Shown piece by piece: positions 42,701 through 54,700 of a DNA stretch of 64,000 bases. The position numbers were made by a program, and so were the translations under genes. The notes under the pieces were generated by a model that saw only the letters and a program-made list of their open reading frames with translations, had not been told where the DNA came from and did no database searches. The stretch spans positions 1,329,501-1,393,500 of the forward strand of contig NC_134765.1 in assembly GCF_050436995.1 (NCBI RefSeq), in the 5' to 3' direction. This DNA is from Anticarsia gemmatalis. Its lineage: Eukaryota > Arthropoda > Insecta > Lepidoptera > Erebidae. Each line of letters starts with the position of its first letter. Position 1 is the first letter of the stretch.

Positions 42701-45700
42701 TCATGCTGTTCCTGTGTTTAGGATATGACATGTCACCGTTCATCCGCCGGTACGCTAAGTACCTCAACGAGAAGGCCCTGTCCTACAGGACTGTCGCCTT
42801 CGACTTCTGCAAGGTTAAGAGGGGGTAAGTTGATAAAACATTTTGTAAATTATTGAAATATAGGCAATATAGCTCTATTGTTCCACTTAAAAATGAGTAA
42901 AAGAGGGGTCATTGAATCATGATATATGAGGCATGGAATCTAGAAAATAATTAAATGCATGCTTTTGGCTGTCTGATATTTTCGTATGGAAGGAAAAGAT
43001 AGGATGTTGTTACTCAGATCTGTCTGCTCAGGTCGTCGAACAATCAATCGATAAATCCATGTGATAATATCGCTAAGAAACCTAGCCATCATAAAAACAG
43101 TAATTCCTTTACCCTATTTATATGATCTAAAGTTGGCCTTTCTTCGTAACCTCTTCATGAATACTAAAAGAGTAATACTGGTAGTAAAAACTCAATGTCC
43201 CTCCACAGTAAAGAAGAAGGCTCCCTCAGGATGATGAACGCGGAGAAGCTGCTGAAGACCCTGCCAGTTCTGCAGGCGCAACTGGACGGTCTACTAGAGT
43301 TCGATTGTACCGCCAATGATCTCACTAACGGCGTCATTAATATGTGCTTCATGTTGCTGTTCAGGGATCTCATTAGGTAAGACATGATGATGTGGAGAAG
43401 AATTTCTTGTCCTTCTTCTTTGTGGAAGGCTATTCAAGCTTCTCTTCTTTGCTAATTGACTTGACTGCGTAAAGATAGATAGTTTTAAAGATAAAAATTT
43501 TGACCCGAAATAATAATTTAGAACTTAAAACAAGAATAAATTCTTTTGAGACATGATTCTTTATCGAAGTAGATATGATATGACGAAATTATCTTCTTTT
43601 AATGGCTATTATACTATTTAACCGTTTTGCTAACCAATAAAAAGATGTTAACAGAAGTAGTAAAAAAATCTCGGCGTAGTAGTTCACCGTCCTAATCAAT
43701 ATCGTCCTATGTTTCAGATTGTTCGCATGCTACAACGACGGCATAATAAACCTGTTGGAGAAATACTTCGACATGAACAAGAAGAACTGTCGCGAGGCTC
43801 TCGACCTCTATAAGAAATTCCTCATCAGAATGGATAGGGTTGGAGAGTTCTTGAAGGTAAACTACAAACCATTATCTATACTAATATTATAAAGCTGAAG
43901 AGTTTGTTTCAACGCGCTAATCTCAGGAACTCCTGATCCGATTTGAAAAATTCTTTCACTGTTAGATAGCCCATTTATCGAGGATATAGGCTATACATAT
44001 ATCATCAAGCTACGACCAATAGGAGCAGAGTACCAGAAATGTTACAAAAACGGGGAAAATTTTGAGTCATTCTCTCTTATGTGACGCAAGCGAAGTTGCG
44101 CGGGTCAGCTAGTTTTAAATAATATCTTCTTCTTCTTCTCAGCATATGTGTGTCCACTGCTGGACGTATGCCTCTTGCATATTCTTCCAATGAGGTCTGG
44201 TCTATTTCTTCTATTTTTCAATAATATGACTTCCACTTTCCCTAGTGACGTCTGATGTTTAAGTATCTATCGTTTTGCCTAATTCATGTCGTAGGATATT
44301 TGTTTCCTAGTACAAGCGCGGATTTATAATCAAAATTGTAGTTAATTAAAAGGATTTTCGGGTTTCCTGTTTATAATTCTTCGGCAGAAATCTATTGTTT
44401 TGTTATCGCTTAACACGGGATTAATGACTATGAGTCCAGTTGTGTTGATTTCTGTTCATTAGGTAGATATTATGTTTCCTTATAAACCACTTGCTACCAA
44501 TTTGTGCAAGAGGTGATTTATTTATAGATGCCATCGGCGTGACAAGGAAACCTTAGATAGTTTGACATGCAACTCAATATAATATTGCAAAAGCATGCTT
44601 CAATGCTATTATATTTTATATTCAGATTATATTAATCATAATTAGTGTATAATAGTGATATTTAGTGGCTTTAAAGAGTATTCATTGTAAAAATTTCCGA
44701 AATATATAGAACCTGATGACCCGAGTTTCTGTTATTTTTTCTATGCTTCGTTATGCATTATTTCGCGGCGAACGGTGATTTTTAATGTAGCCAATAAAGA
44801 TTGCAGATAGATTGCTATCTTAGATTATGACGAAAAGTAGTTTATCATAAACTAATTTTGGTAGGAATTGCTATACATTAATTAATTATAGAAAGAAAAA
44901 TAACTGATACTAATTTGGATAGGTTACAGCACATTTTACCTCAAAACATTATAAAATATACTTCAAGGAATTAAAGTTGCCGTCACTACAAAGCAATAAT
45001 ATTATGTAATAAATAACTAATATACAAACTACAATTTTGTAAATAATCGTAATTATGTGATGACAGTCATAAGGCGGGGTCCTACGTACACGCTACGACA
45101 GATACAAAAATAGATTATTGTGACGACACATTGTTTGTAGTCGTGTGGGTGTCGCCAATGTGTTTACGTACACAATTTTATTAATAGTAATTGTTTTGTC
45201 AATACGTTTTTATACCATTTTATTAGGTACTGATTCTGAATGACGTGTTATATTGATAAGTTTGTTTATAGGTACTTGTTCTTTATTTACCTATTTTCAA
45301 TGTCCCAGATCTTTTGAAGTTCGAAGTTTTGAAGTTGTTACTTATCCACAACTTTGTTTCTCTTAATGCAAAGCGTGGAATATTATCAATAAACATAATA
45401 TATTGTTAAGTTAAACAGAATAAATGTTTACGTTTTTAAATATGCTTAATTCTTTGGGTTACGAGTTAAAAACATGTAATGCCTTCTGTTCACTTGAGTA
45501 CGCTCAGGCTTATGAGCGGCTCATTTAACCGAGCTGCTTAAGTGGAAACAAAGCTTAAAATTCCCGGAAGACTAGACTATACTATACTATCACACCGTTC
45601 TAACCATTTAAGGTACTTTTTCTTAGTGATTATGTCGCTGTGTGATATTATAACGGTATCTAACATGACGTGTTCGTATTCTAGGTGGCGGAGAACGTGG

Positions 45701-48700
45701 GCATAGACAAGGGCGACATCCCGGACCTCACCAAGGCGCCCAGCAGCCTGCTGGACGCGCTGGAGGGACACCTGGCCACGCTCGAGGGCAAGAAGGGCTC
45801 GGCCGCCAACACGCCCACGCAGACTGCCAGGTATCGTCACAGTGATCATATAACCAGGGTTGACTGTCAACGTGCCCTTGAAAATACTTAAATACTAAGG
45901 GGCTGTCTCCACGAGCGGGACGATCGCGACGAGTCCGTCGGATAATCTCCATGAACGAGCGATAATTCCGCCGCGTATCGTCGCCAGTCGTGACGGGATC
46001 GCAGAGTTTTCGAAGCTTCTCGAAACGTTCTTGCTTGACGAGAGACGCTGCGTTTGACAGTGCGGCCGCTGCGCGCTCGTCGTGAGCTCACGGCGGGCCC
46101 GCTGCTAGTCGCGGCTGGCTAGCGACGATGTATTGACGTTTCGCACGCTCGTTGCCACTCGTCGTATCGCGACGATAATATCGCCGTGTGGAGACGGTTC
46201 CATAGAGTGTACCTCACTTACACTTGTAGCGTGATAAACTACCTGTGTTCACTAATTCTATCATCAAAAAAAATATTCTAAACCATCTTGTTACTTTGTT
46301 CCAGCGCCCAGAAGAACGTGGCAAGCGTGATGGGCGCTCTATCCTCCACGTCGTCATCGTTCGGCAACGCGGCGGCGTCCACGCGCCTCGACAACCCGCC
46401 CAACGGCGCCTCGCCGCTCTTCATCGACGACACGCTCAAGCAGCAGGCGCTGGCCGAGGAGGAGGCGGCCATGAACCAGTATAAGGTAAACATTAGAATG
46501 TAGGTACTTCGTCCACGCGCCTCGACAACCCGCCCAACGGCGCCTCGCCGCTCTTCATCGACGACACGCTCAAGCAGCAGGCGCTGGCCGAGGAGGAGGC
46601 GGCCATGAACCAGTATAAGGTAAACATTAGAATGTAGGTACTTCGTCCACGCGCCTCGACAACCCGCCCAACGGCGCCTCGCCGCTCTTCATCGACGACA
46701 CGCTCAAGCAGCAGGCGCTGGCCGAGGAGGAGGCGGCCATGAACCAGTATAAGGTAAACATTAGAATGTAGGTACTTCGTCCACGCGCCTCGACAACCCG
46801 CCCAACGGCGCCTCGCCGCTCTTCATCGACGACACGCTCAAGCAGCAGGCGCTGGCCGAGGAGGAGGCGGCCATGAACCAGTATAAGGTAAACATTAGAA
46901 TGTAGGTACTTCGTCCACGCGCCTCGACAACCCGCCCAACGGCGCCTCGCCGCTCTTCATCGACGACACGCTCAAGCAGCAGGCGCTGGCCGAGGAGGAG
47001 GCGGCCATGAACCAGTATAAGGTAAACATTAGAATGTAGGTACTTCGTCCACGCGCCTCGACAACCCGCCCAACGGCGCCTCGCCGCTCTTCATCGACGA
47101 CACGCTCAAGCAGCAGGCGCTGGCCGAGGAGGAGGCGGCCATGAACCAGTATAAGGTAAACATTAGAATGTAGGTACTTCGTCCACGCGCCTCGACAACC
47201 CGCCCAACGGCGCCTCGCCGCTCTTCATCGACGACACGCTCAAGCAGCAGGCGCTGGCCGAGGAGGAGGCGGCCATGAACCAGTATAAGGTAAACTATGG
47301 AGATATACTTTAGGCCAGATAGAATTGCCTCGTCAAAAAAATTGTATACTTGGAAAAATCTGTAGGTACGTGTACGTGCACGCATGGCATGGCACTTTCA
47401 TTCAGCTATACCTCAACTACGCGTGTAGAATACGCCACCTGTTTCCTGACCGAAACGACTTTAACTTTACAGTAGGTCTTTAAAACCTTGTTAGCCTTAC
47501 AGTTACTATAACTTCGACATTATCAAGGCAATATGAAAAGAGAGTAAAGATTTCTCTCAGTATCAAATAGATATCACAACAGCTGTTTCTTTCTTTAAAC
47601 ACATACAACTTACAGGTCCGCTTATTCCAAGGCGAGGAATGGACAGGCGACGAGGAAATAACACAAATTACAGAAATTGTAGTAAGAGGAACTATTAAGG
47701 GCTCTATGTGTTCGCTTTAAGGTTCAAATGGGCTTGTGGTCGCGGTCGTTTACGTCGTTATGTACTTGTGTATGTCTATAAGCTGTAAACAGCTTACCAT
47801 AAGAGAAATTACGTTTTCCAAATACTGGAGTTAGGTGTCAAATTAACTGCTATAGTTGTTAAACACGTTAATTGTCGGTCATGGCAATTTTAAAACCTAA
47901 AATTTTGAGTGGTACTCTAAAGAAAATAAGAAATTTTTAACTATTTGATGAGAAAACAGTTGGCTGTAACTTGTTCCCGATGTAATGTTTTTTAATCTGG
48001 CAAGAGACTAGTGACTGGGTAGGTAACATTAAGTTGGATGGTACCTCATTCCGAGAATAGGCCCCATGTCCAACTATGGGTCAACAATGAATCATTTTGA
48101 CAGAATTCTGTTTCTATTGCAGTCCTTTACATCAAATAAGTTTTTGGCATAACTTCACGAATATTTTTTTGTTTTATATTAAATCTAAGTATGTATTTGT
48201 CAATAAAATAATGTCACAGCTATGCTGGCTCTTCAAATACGATTTCTATACACCTACCAATCTGTTTACTTATCTGTTTTGTCTTAAGTGTTCTCATGTG
48301 GGTTCAAAACACTCATTATTCGTCATTCATTGTACATTATCACGATATTACGTATTATGTACTGTTTCTTCATTGGTATTATATATGCGTCAAACATTTC
48401 GATCTATTACTATCTTAAGTCTCTAGTCCTTAACAGACACGTGAATGTTTAATTATTTATCATGGTCAATGCCAATTCTCTAGTATTATTACAGTACAAA
48501 TGTTCATTGTATGAAAATGACGCTGGTAGTTAAAATTTTTCTTTATGGCCATTTAAAATGCACCACAATTTTATTGTCGTTAGAAAATTCAACCCGCACT
48601 TGGCCATAGTGGTGGAGTCAAAACCTAACCTATCTCATTATGTGACAAGATATACTCTACCTCCATCTCTGTCTAGAGTTACAGATGACAGATAGAGCGA

Positions 48701-51700
48701 CAGTTTAAATATCATATTTTTTTGTTTAAATAGCTTTCGTTAAATATGTTTTTCATATTATCACTATCCACCTGTTCTAGTCAACACAAATCAAAGGAAC
48801 TCATTATCAATCACAATCATTTCAAGTACATCACAACATTGCAGTGTGTATCGGTGAAGGACTTAACACTCAACAAACAATCACTCAAAAAACGACCTTA
48901 TGCCCACAGAATAAGGTGCAGTCACCAACGAACGCGGCCAACAATCCATTCTTGTCGTCGGCACCGAGCAATCAGAATCAGTCTATAGTCGACCTGTTTG
49001 GTCCTACGCCGGCCGATACGGCAAGCACTGCGAGCAAAGCGTCGGACGATTTGCTGTCTTTGAGCAATCCTTTCGCTGATATGTTTGGAGGTAAGGAGAA
49101 ACACTTATTTAACAATTTTCTTATTAGTATATCATAAATATTTTTTATAAATAATATTAAAGACATGATACTCAATTGCTAATAAGTCTTAAACTGCAAT
49201 TTAGTATTATGTGTACAAATCGCGATAAAAACACTAAAATATTTTTTATTTATTTTGGTTTCTCTCTGTCTCCGTCATCCTGGGAGAAATTCCTTGCCCA
49301 GTCATTTGGCAGCGATAGGTTAAGTCTGTGCTACTTATATTGTTATCGAAAAGGTTGCATCTATAGTTGAAGATTTTTATTGTCAAATTGGTCGTTTAGA
49401 AGTTGAATCCTGAAGTTAGTAGGCCGTTATTGCATATTGCAAGTACGACAAAATTGTAAGATTTTGCAAATAGAAGAGAAGAGAGGCTTTCTTCTCAATT
49501 TTGACACGTTTGTAATATGCTATAACTGTTCTTAGTCTAATACAATACGAAGTTACTAAATACAATAATAATGTTTAATTGACTAAATTTACGCAATTAA
49601 AACTAAAAATTAATAGTTGTAACATAAACACATTAATTTTCTACTTACAGTATTGACAGAAAACCTAACTGTAGAAATAATCTAAATTTAACTTTACTCT
49701 AGAATTTGCACATAAAACTTTTAATAAAGTAAAATGTAATTAATAAGAATTACAAGAAAATTACCAAATTTATATTTAAAATATGTATCTCTGCCTAGCC
49801 CTTCAAAGACAGGCGAGATGTTATCGATTTTGTGTAAATAATTCTTCAGTAGAAATATAAGAAATGGGTAGCACTATACATACGACACTGTATTATAAAG
49901 CACATCCCGAGCTTTGGGGATGGGTAGAGCACTTTACACTCTATACACACGAATATAAAACTCATTTCTATAACAAAGTAGTGAATATCGATGCAGTACA
50001 TTACACAGAATAAAATAAAAACAAAAATAGTTTTAGATACTGGCAACTGGTCGAATGATGATATTTTGTCATGGCAACACTAACAGTCTTAATGTCATTT
50101 CGATTTTTACTTGGTGTAATTTTGTAAAAGTTGAAATAAATGTTTTTTTAGTTTTGTCTACTATTTGCCAAGTATCTAAGTTGATATAAATATATTTAAG
50201 AATACCTACCATTTGGTAGTACTGCATTGTTATTTAAACTTCCGTACACTAGCTATCTTTCTGTCTTATTGCACTAATCAGCGATGTGTATAACTCCAAC
50301 CCTTGCGTTATGTAAATAATTTAGAATTACACAAGACTATTCTATATTCAGTTCTGAAGTAACTTAGTGAATTTCAGAATACTGTCATTCCGAAATTCAC
50401 TTGAATCCCTATGTCTCTTTCTAAGTTTTCTCTTAAATAGAAAACATGACTCCTGCTCTAAAAATTTGGAAATTTTTACAAACATACAAACCACAGTCAC
50501 AAATTACAATCAAATCCAAACTTATTATGTAATTTGTGTAAGTCCGTAATATTTATTTCTGTGCGCTAATTGATAGCAAAAGTACTTATTTCTGTGCACC
50601 TATTATTGGCATTGATTTAGCAGCAGCGAATTAATCAATCTTTTTGGTAGTATAATTGGTTGGAGTTGTCACTCGCGATTATCGCAATAAACAAAAAGCT
50701 AGGTAGTTCGGAAGCCATAAGTGGGGCGACTGGGGTTGCAGCGGCGCCGGCGACGAACAGCGCGCCCATGTGGGCCGCGCCGCCGAGCAACGGGTTCAGC
50801 GCCTTCCCGCCGCAGAACAACAGCTTTGTGTCCGAGGCTAACTTCTCTAACGTTTTCGATAACACTGACACCGCAGGTGAGCTTACACTCTACTGTAGTT
50901 ATTATGCTGATCGTTGGTGTGTTATTTGGGCTAAAGTAAATAATTGGCTGTAATTATGCTGTAAAATGTTGTTCTTCTCAAAGACTTGTTTAGTCCCATT
51001 TACTGAGGACGGAAATCGAATGTTTAGTTAGAATCTTGAACAATGTCATGTAAATGTATAAAATTGGCCTTTAAAATATGTAGAAAATAAATCAAATTAA
51101 ACTCTGTTAAAGACTATTTTTCATAAGTATTTTACGAAAATAAGAGATAGCAAATCACACATCAACACCAACCTCGCTTTAAATAAAAAAGTAAATCTAT
51201 ACGGTGATGGGTATACTTGTTGTAAATTCTTCTGTAATTGTATGTATTGTAAAATAAAATGTCTACCGTTTCTTGTGCAAGCTGCCGCGGCTAACCCGTT
51301 CATGGGTATGGGAGACCCCACACAACCGATCTCAGCATCCCCCGCCCGTCCGCCTCCCCCCTCCATCCCACCACAACCTAAATCAGCCTTCGATGACCTC
51401 GAAGATGTCATGCGTATGTCTCTCGGAGGATCCCCAGCGAAATCCCAACAGCCAATTACCCAGCAGCCTCAACCAATGGCAGCGCAGCCTTTTAGTGACG
51501 TCATGTCGATGCCGATGTCTCAGCCAATGATGTTCGGCTCCCCAGCGCGACAACCAATGATGCCGATGGGAGCGACCGGTTCGGAATTTGAAAGATTTGA
51601 CATGACCGTTTTTCTTTTTAATAGCTTGCTGTTATCGACGTCGTGTGCTTGATTCACAGGTTTTTTTAGTTTCTCCCTTTGCACAGGTTTTATGTGGCCA

Positions 51701-54700
51701 TTAATATGAGAGTAGTATTAACTTGTGTATATATTTGTTGTATGTATGTATTTGTTTATAACATTGTAAAGTTTCTACAGAACTGATAGCATGTCGTCGT
51801 TTTGCGTTTTCAATCGCCTAGTAATTTGACATCATCGTTCATTGACGCTATTATGAACGGCATCCGATTAATTTTGATGTTCGCTTTATGCCATGTGTGT
51901 TATTCACTTTCTCATATCCATTTCCTGCAAATTTCTACTCATAAAATGTCATTGTGGAAATTACCATACATTTGCAGCTTTCATATTATTCAAGGAAGAA
52001 TCTTATGCTTGATATAGCAAAATCCCTATCACTTGATTTCAAGAGATCACATGCCTATTACATCATTTACTGCAAACAAATTCCAAAGTACTGCAACCAC
52101 TTCTTATCCTACGTTTTTCGAGAGCCATCATTCATCGTACAAAAATCCACCTTATTACGTACTAACTAAGGTGTATTACAGGTCAGCCGCCCCAACAGCA
52201 GCCGGGTAAGGTGCTGACAGGAGACCTGGACTCCTCACTCGCGTCTCTCGCCAACAATTTATCTATAAACAAGAGCGCCACCGCACAGAAGTAAGTGGCA
52301 ACACTGAGTTTGAATTTATATTTTTTATATTGGTCACACTCATTGTCATGTGCTATTGTAGTTTGAGTGGTTTCAGTCAAAAGTACTTTACCCAAGAAAC
52401 GTATTATCTTCTTCCATCTAATTTTATAAAAAAAGGTCTAGAATCTATCAAGTTGCCGATGTATAATAATCAAAACTAAATCAGTTATGAAAATTGGCGT
52501 CTGTATTTTTCTCTTTCTATCTCTTTCTCGCTTGTTTTTGTCACCTAGACGAGTTACAGATTAGAATCAACGAGCGACTGCTTCATATTTACAAACTTTT
52601 AAATGAAAGTAAAATACACACATTTCTCTATGTTACACACAGATTGTACATATACATACATAACGTCAGTATTTTCTGTGCATTTTGACTGAAACCATAC
52701 GCAGTAATAAACCTTGTCGATTGCGTCGAGTGATATTACATAGCTAGTTACGTCGCGTTATATCTTTACATCGATATATCGCGACCAGCACCCTTTATTT
52801 AAACAATTTATGACCAAACACAAACTGCCTTTTCATATACTACCACTTAAACATACTATTAAATTGTCTAACTTCTGGGTATGGAATTCTCAATGTAAAG
52901 GTCCCGTATGATTTGATGCTGCAAATGTGGTATGTGTGTTTCCAAAGAAATGGTTTTTATTATGCTAAAGGCAGTTTGTATGTCAAAACATTATGGTACC
53001 GTGTATTGGGTGGTAAAAATAAATTCTTTAAATCTGAAGTAAGTCTAAAATGTAGATGGCAGAGTAGCCCAGGTCTTATTTTTTTTTACAAAATTAAACA
53101 CATTTTGTATAAAGTGTGCGTGCACATGAAAATTACGTGCGAATTCAGGCTCGCACCGGACTAGCAAACATTAAACACAAAGGACAAAATAATACTACCA
53201 CTTTGAATGTGAAATAGTGGAAATAAATTATGAAAACGCGTATGTAATTAAACGAGGGCCTATCCTGCAAGTCTATTAAAATAGCATCAACACAGACATA
53301 AGTCATATACTCCACGTCAAAGGCCTACGGGCGGCTTGAAAAACTTTGACACTAGGTTGACCACTAACCGAATACGATAACAAAGAAAGACTGAATAACT
53401 TACCCAAGACATCCATAATGTGTTGACACCGGTCTCGCATGACTACGTACTCACACCGTTGTGGTGGTAGACCGATGCAGTGGAACTCGCCGAAGAACGC
53501 GTCCAAACCTGGCGCCACGTGGAGTCCGCAGCCCATGCAGGCCACCACCGGAGCTGGATACAGACCCATGGTAAGATCACCGTCACCCCTTGTACGAGGT
53601 TAATGAACATCTGGGAGAACACGAATTTAGAAGCAAGAAAAATGATTTAAAAGAAAAGTAGGATTGTTTATTCAAAAATGACAATTGTTAATTAATATTT
53701 TTAAAAATATTTCAATTATCAATAGGTCCTCCAAGGACTAATTGATAATTTACACTGAATAAAATATCCAGCCAAATCAGTAGGTATACAGTATAATTTA
53801 CAATTGGCGTTTTGGCTCTTATTTTGGATGTCTTGTATCACATACAAAAATTGTTGATTTCTTGTGAAAAAAGATTTCGGAACTGTTTAGATATCAGCTA
53901 GATAAAATGCCTAAAGAAATATAGATTTTGTGGGGACTAATCAGAAACCATGATGTTCATTAAACTCGTTCCCAATCCCCGTTGATGTGGCAGTTGGCCG
54001 AATTGCACACGTCAAACAATATAAAAGGAGGACGAACAACAGTCTCTCGTTATAAAACCGTCTAAAATTTAGGATAGTTAATGTCGTAAAAAGTTATGAT
54101 TTTTACTCGTTAGTAAACTTTAATTAGTTGTGAAACTTTGCCCTAGAATAATTATGTTATTGCATTTTATTTTGTATCTAATTTAGTTGTTATTGTGCCT
54201 CTGCATACAGTCAATAATACGTTACTAAAATAGTTAAAATGTTATAGAGTGCGCGATTCTGACAATGTTTAACACGAGGTTCAATATTATCTCAATTTCT
54301 TAAAAATAAGAATTTAGTTATATATAGTTATTGTTTTGAGAAACTTTGAACCAAAGACAAGTGTTATATAACAAAATTAAACGTCAAAAAACCAAAACTT
54401 AGCGGCATAGACAACCGCTCTTTGCTTTTAATGTCGCATTTACGCTCTTGTTTGCTTAGAAACCGCTCAACCCGCTGTTTCTTTTTTTATTTTATGTTTT
54501 TTCTCTTCCCGTAGCATGCCAGCATCCTTTTTTGTTGCGTTTCAGGGCCCAGGCATGCCTCTCCCGCCATTGCCCCATACTATGCCCCATACATACCACC
54601 CCCCGCATTATATTATGGTAAGTTGTGCTATTATGTGTTTTTTTATTTTGTTTTTTTTTAACTGCGCTTTAGAGTAGACACACAGTAGTTTAAGCTGTAG

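Larger units (their letters stand above)
29301..42721 (+). other. lap: lap intron 3 (13.4 kb), transposon-rich
   Basis: This is the most repeat-laden part of the window: a LINE 3' end (30091-30200), a SINE (32849-33071), a Helitron (36182-36373), a retroelement tail (36780-36930), a full SINE (37411-37726), a second Helitron (38383-38634), a repeat block with a GC-rich hairpin (38985-39420) and a 190-bp inverted repeat (39668-40137). A small hydrophobic ORF lies antisense at 42149-41940. Confidence 0.75.
43857..45684 (+). other. lap: lap intron 6
   Basis: Holds a Helitron (43875-44112) only 18 bp after the donor of exon 6 and a decayed repeat around 44150-44210. The rest is AT-rich with nothing recognised. 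Confidence 0.7.

Noticed and set aside
46376..47295. CRISPR-like or satellite array
   Set aside because: The unit is exon-derived with one fixed linker, in a eukaryotic gene; there are no variable spacers.
46245..47385. ORFs on both strands across the 134-bp array
   Set aside because: They are alternative-frame or antisense shadows of exon 8 and its copies, with no independent coding signature.
48097..48426. 109-codon ORF in lap intron 9
   Set aside because: Composition (Phe, Tyr, Cys, Leu) is that of translated AT-rich intron sequence; no domain.
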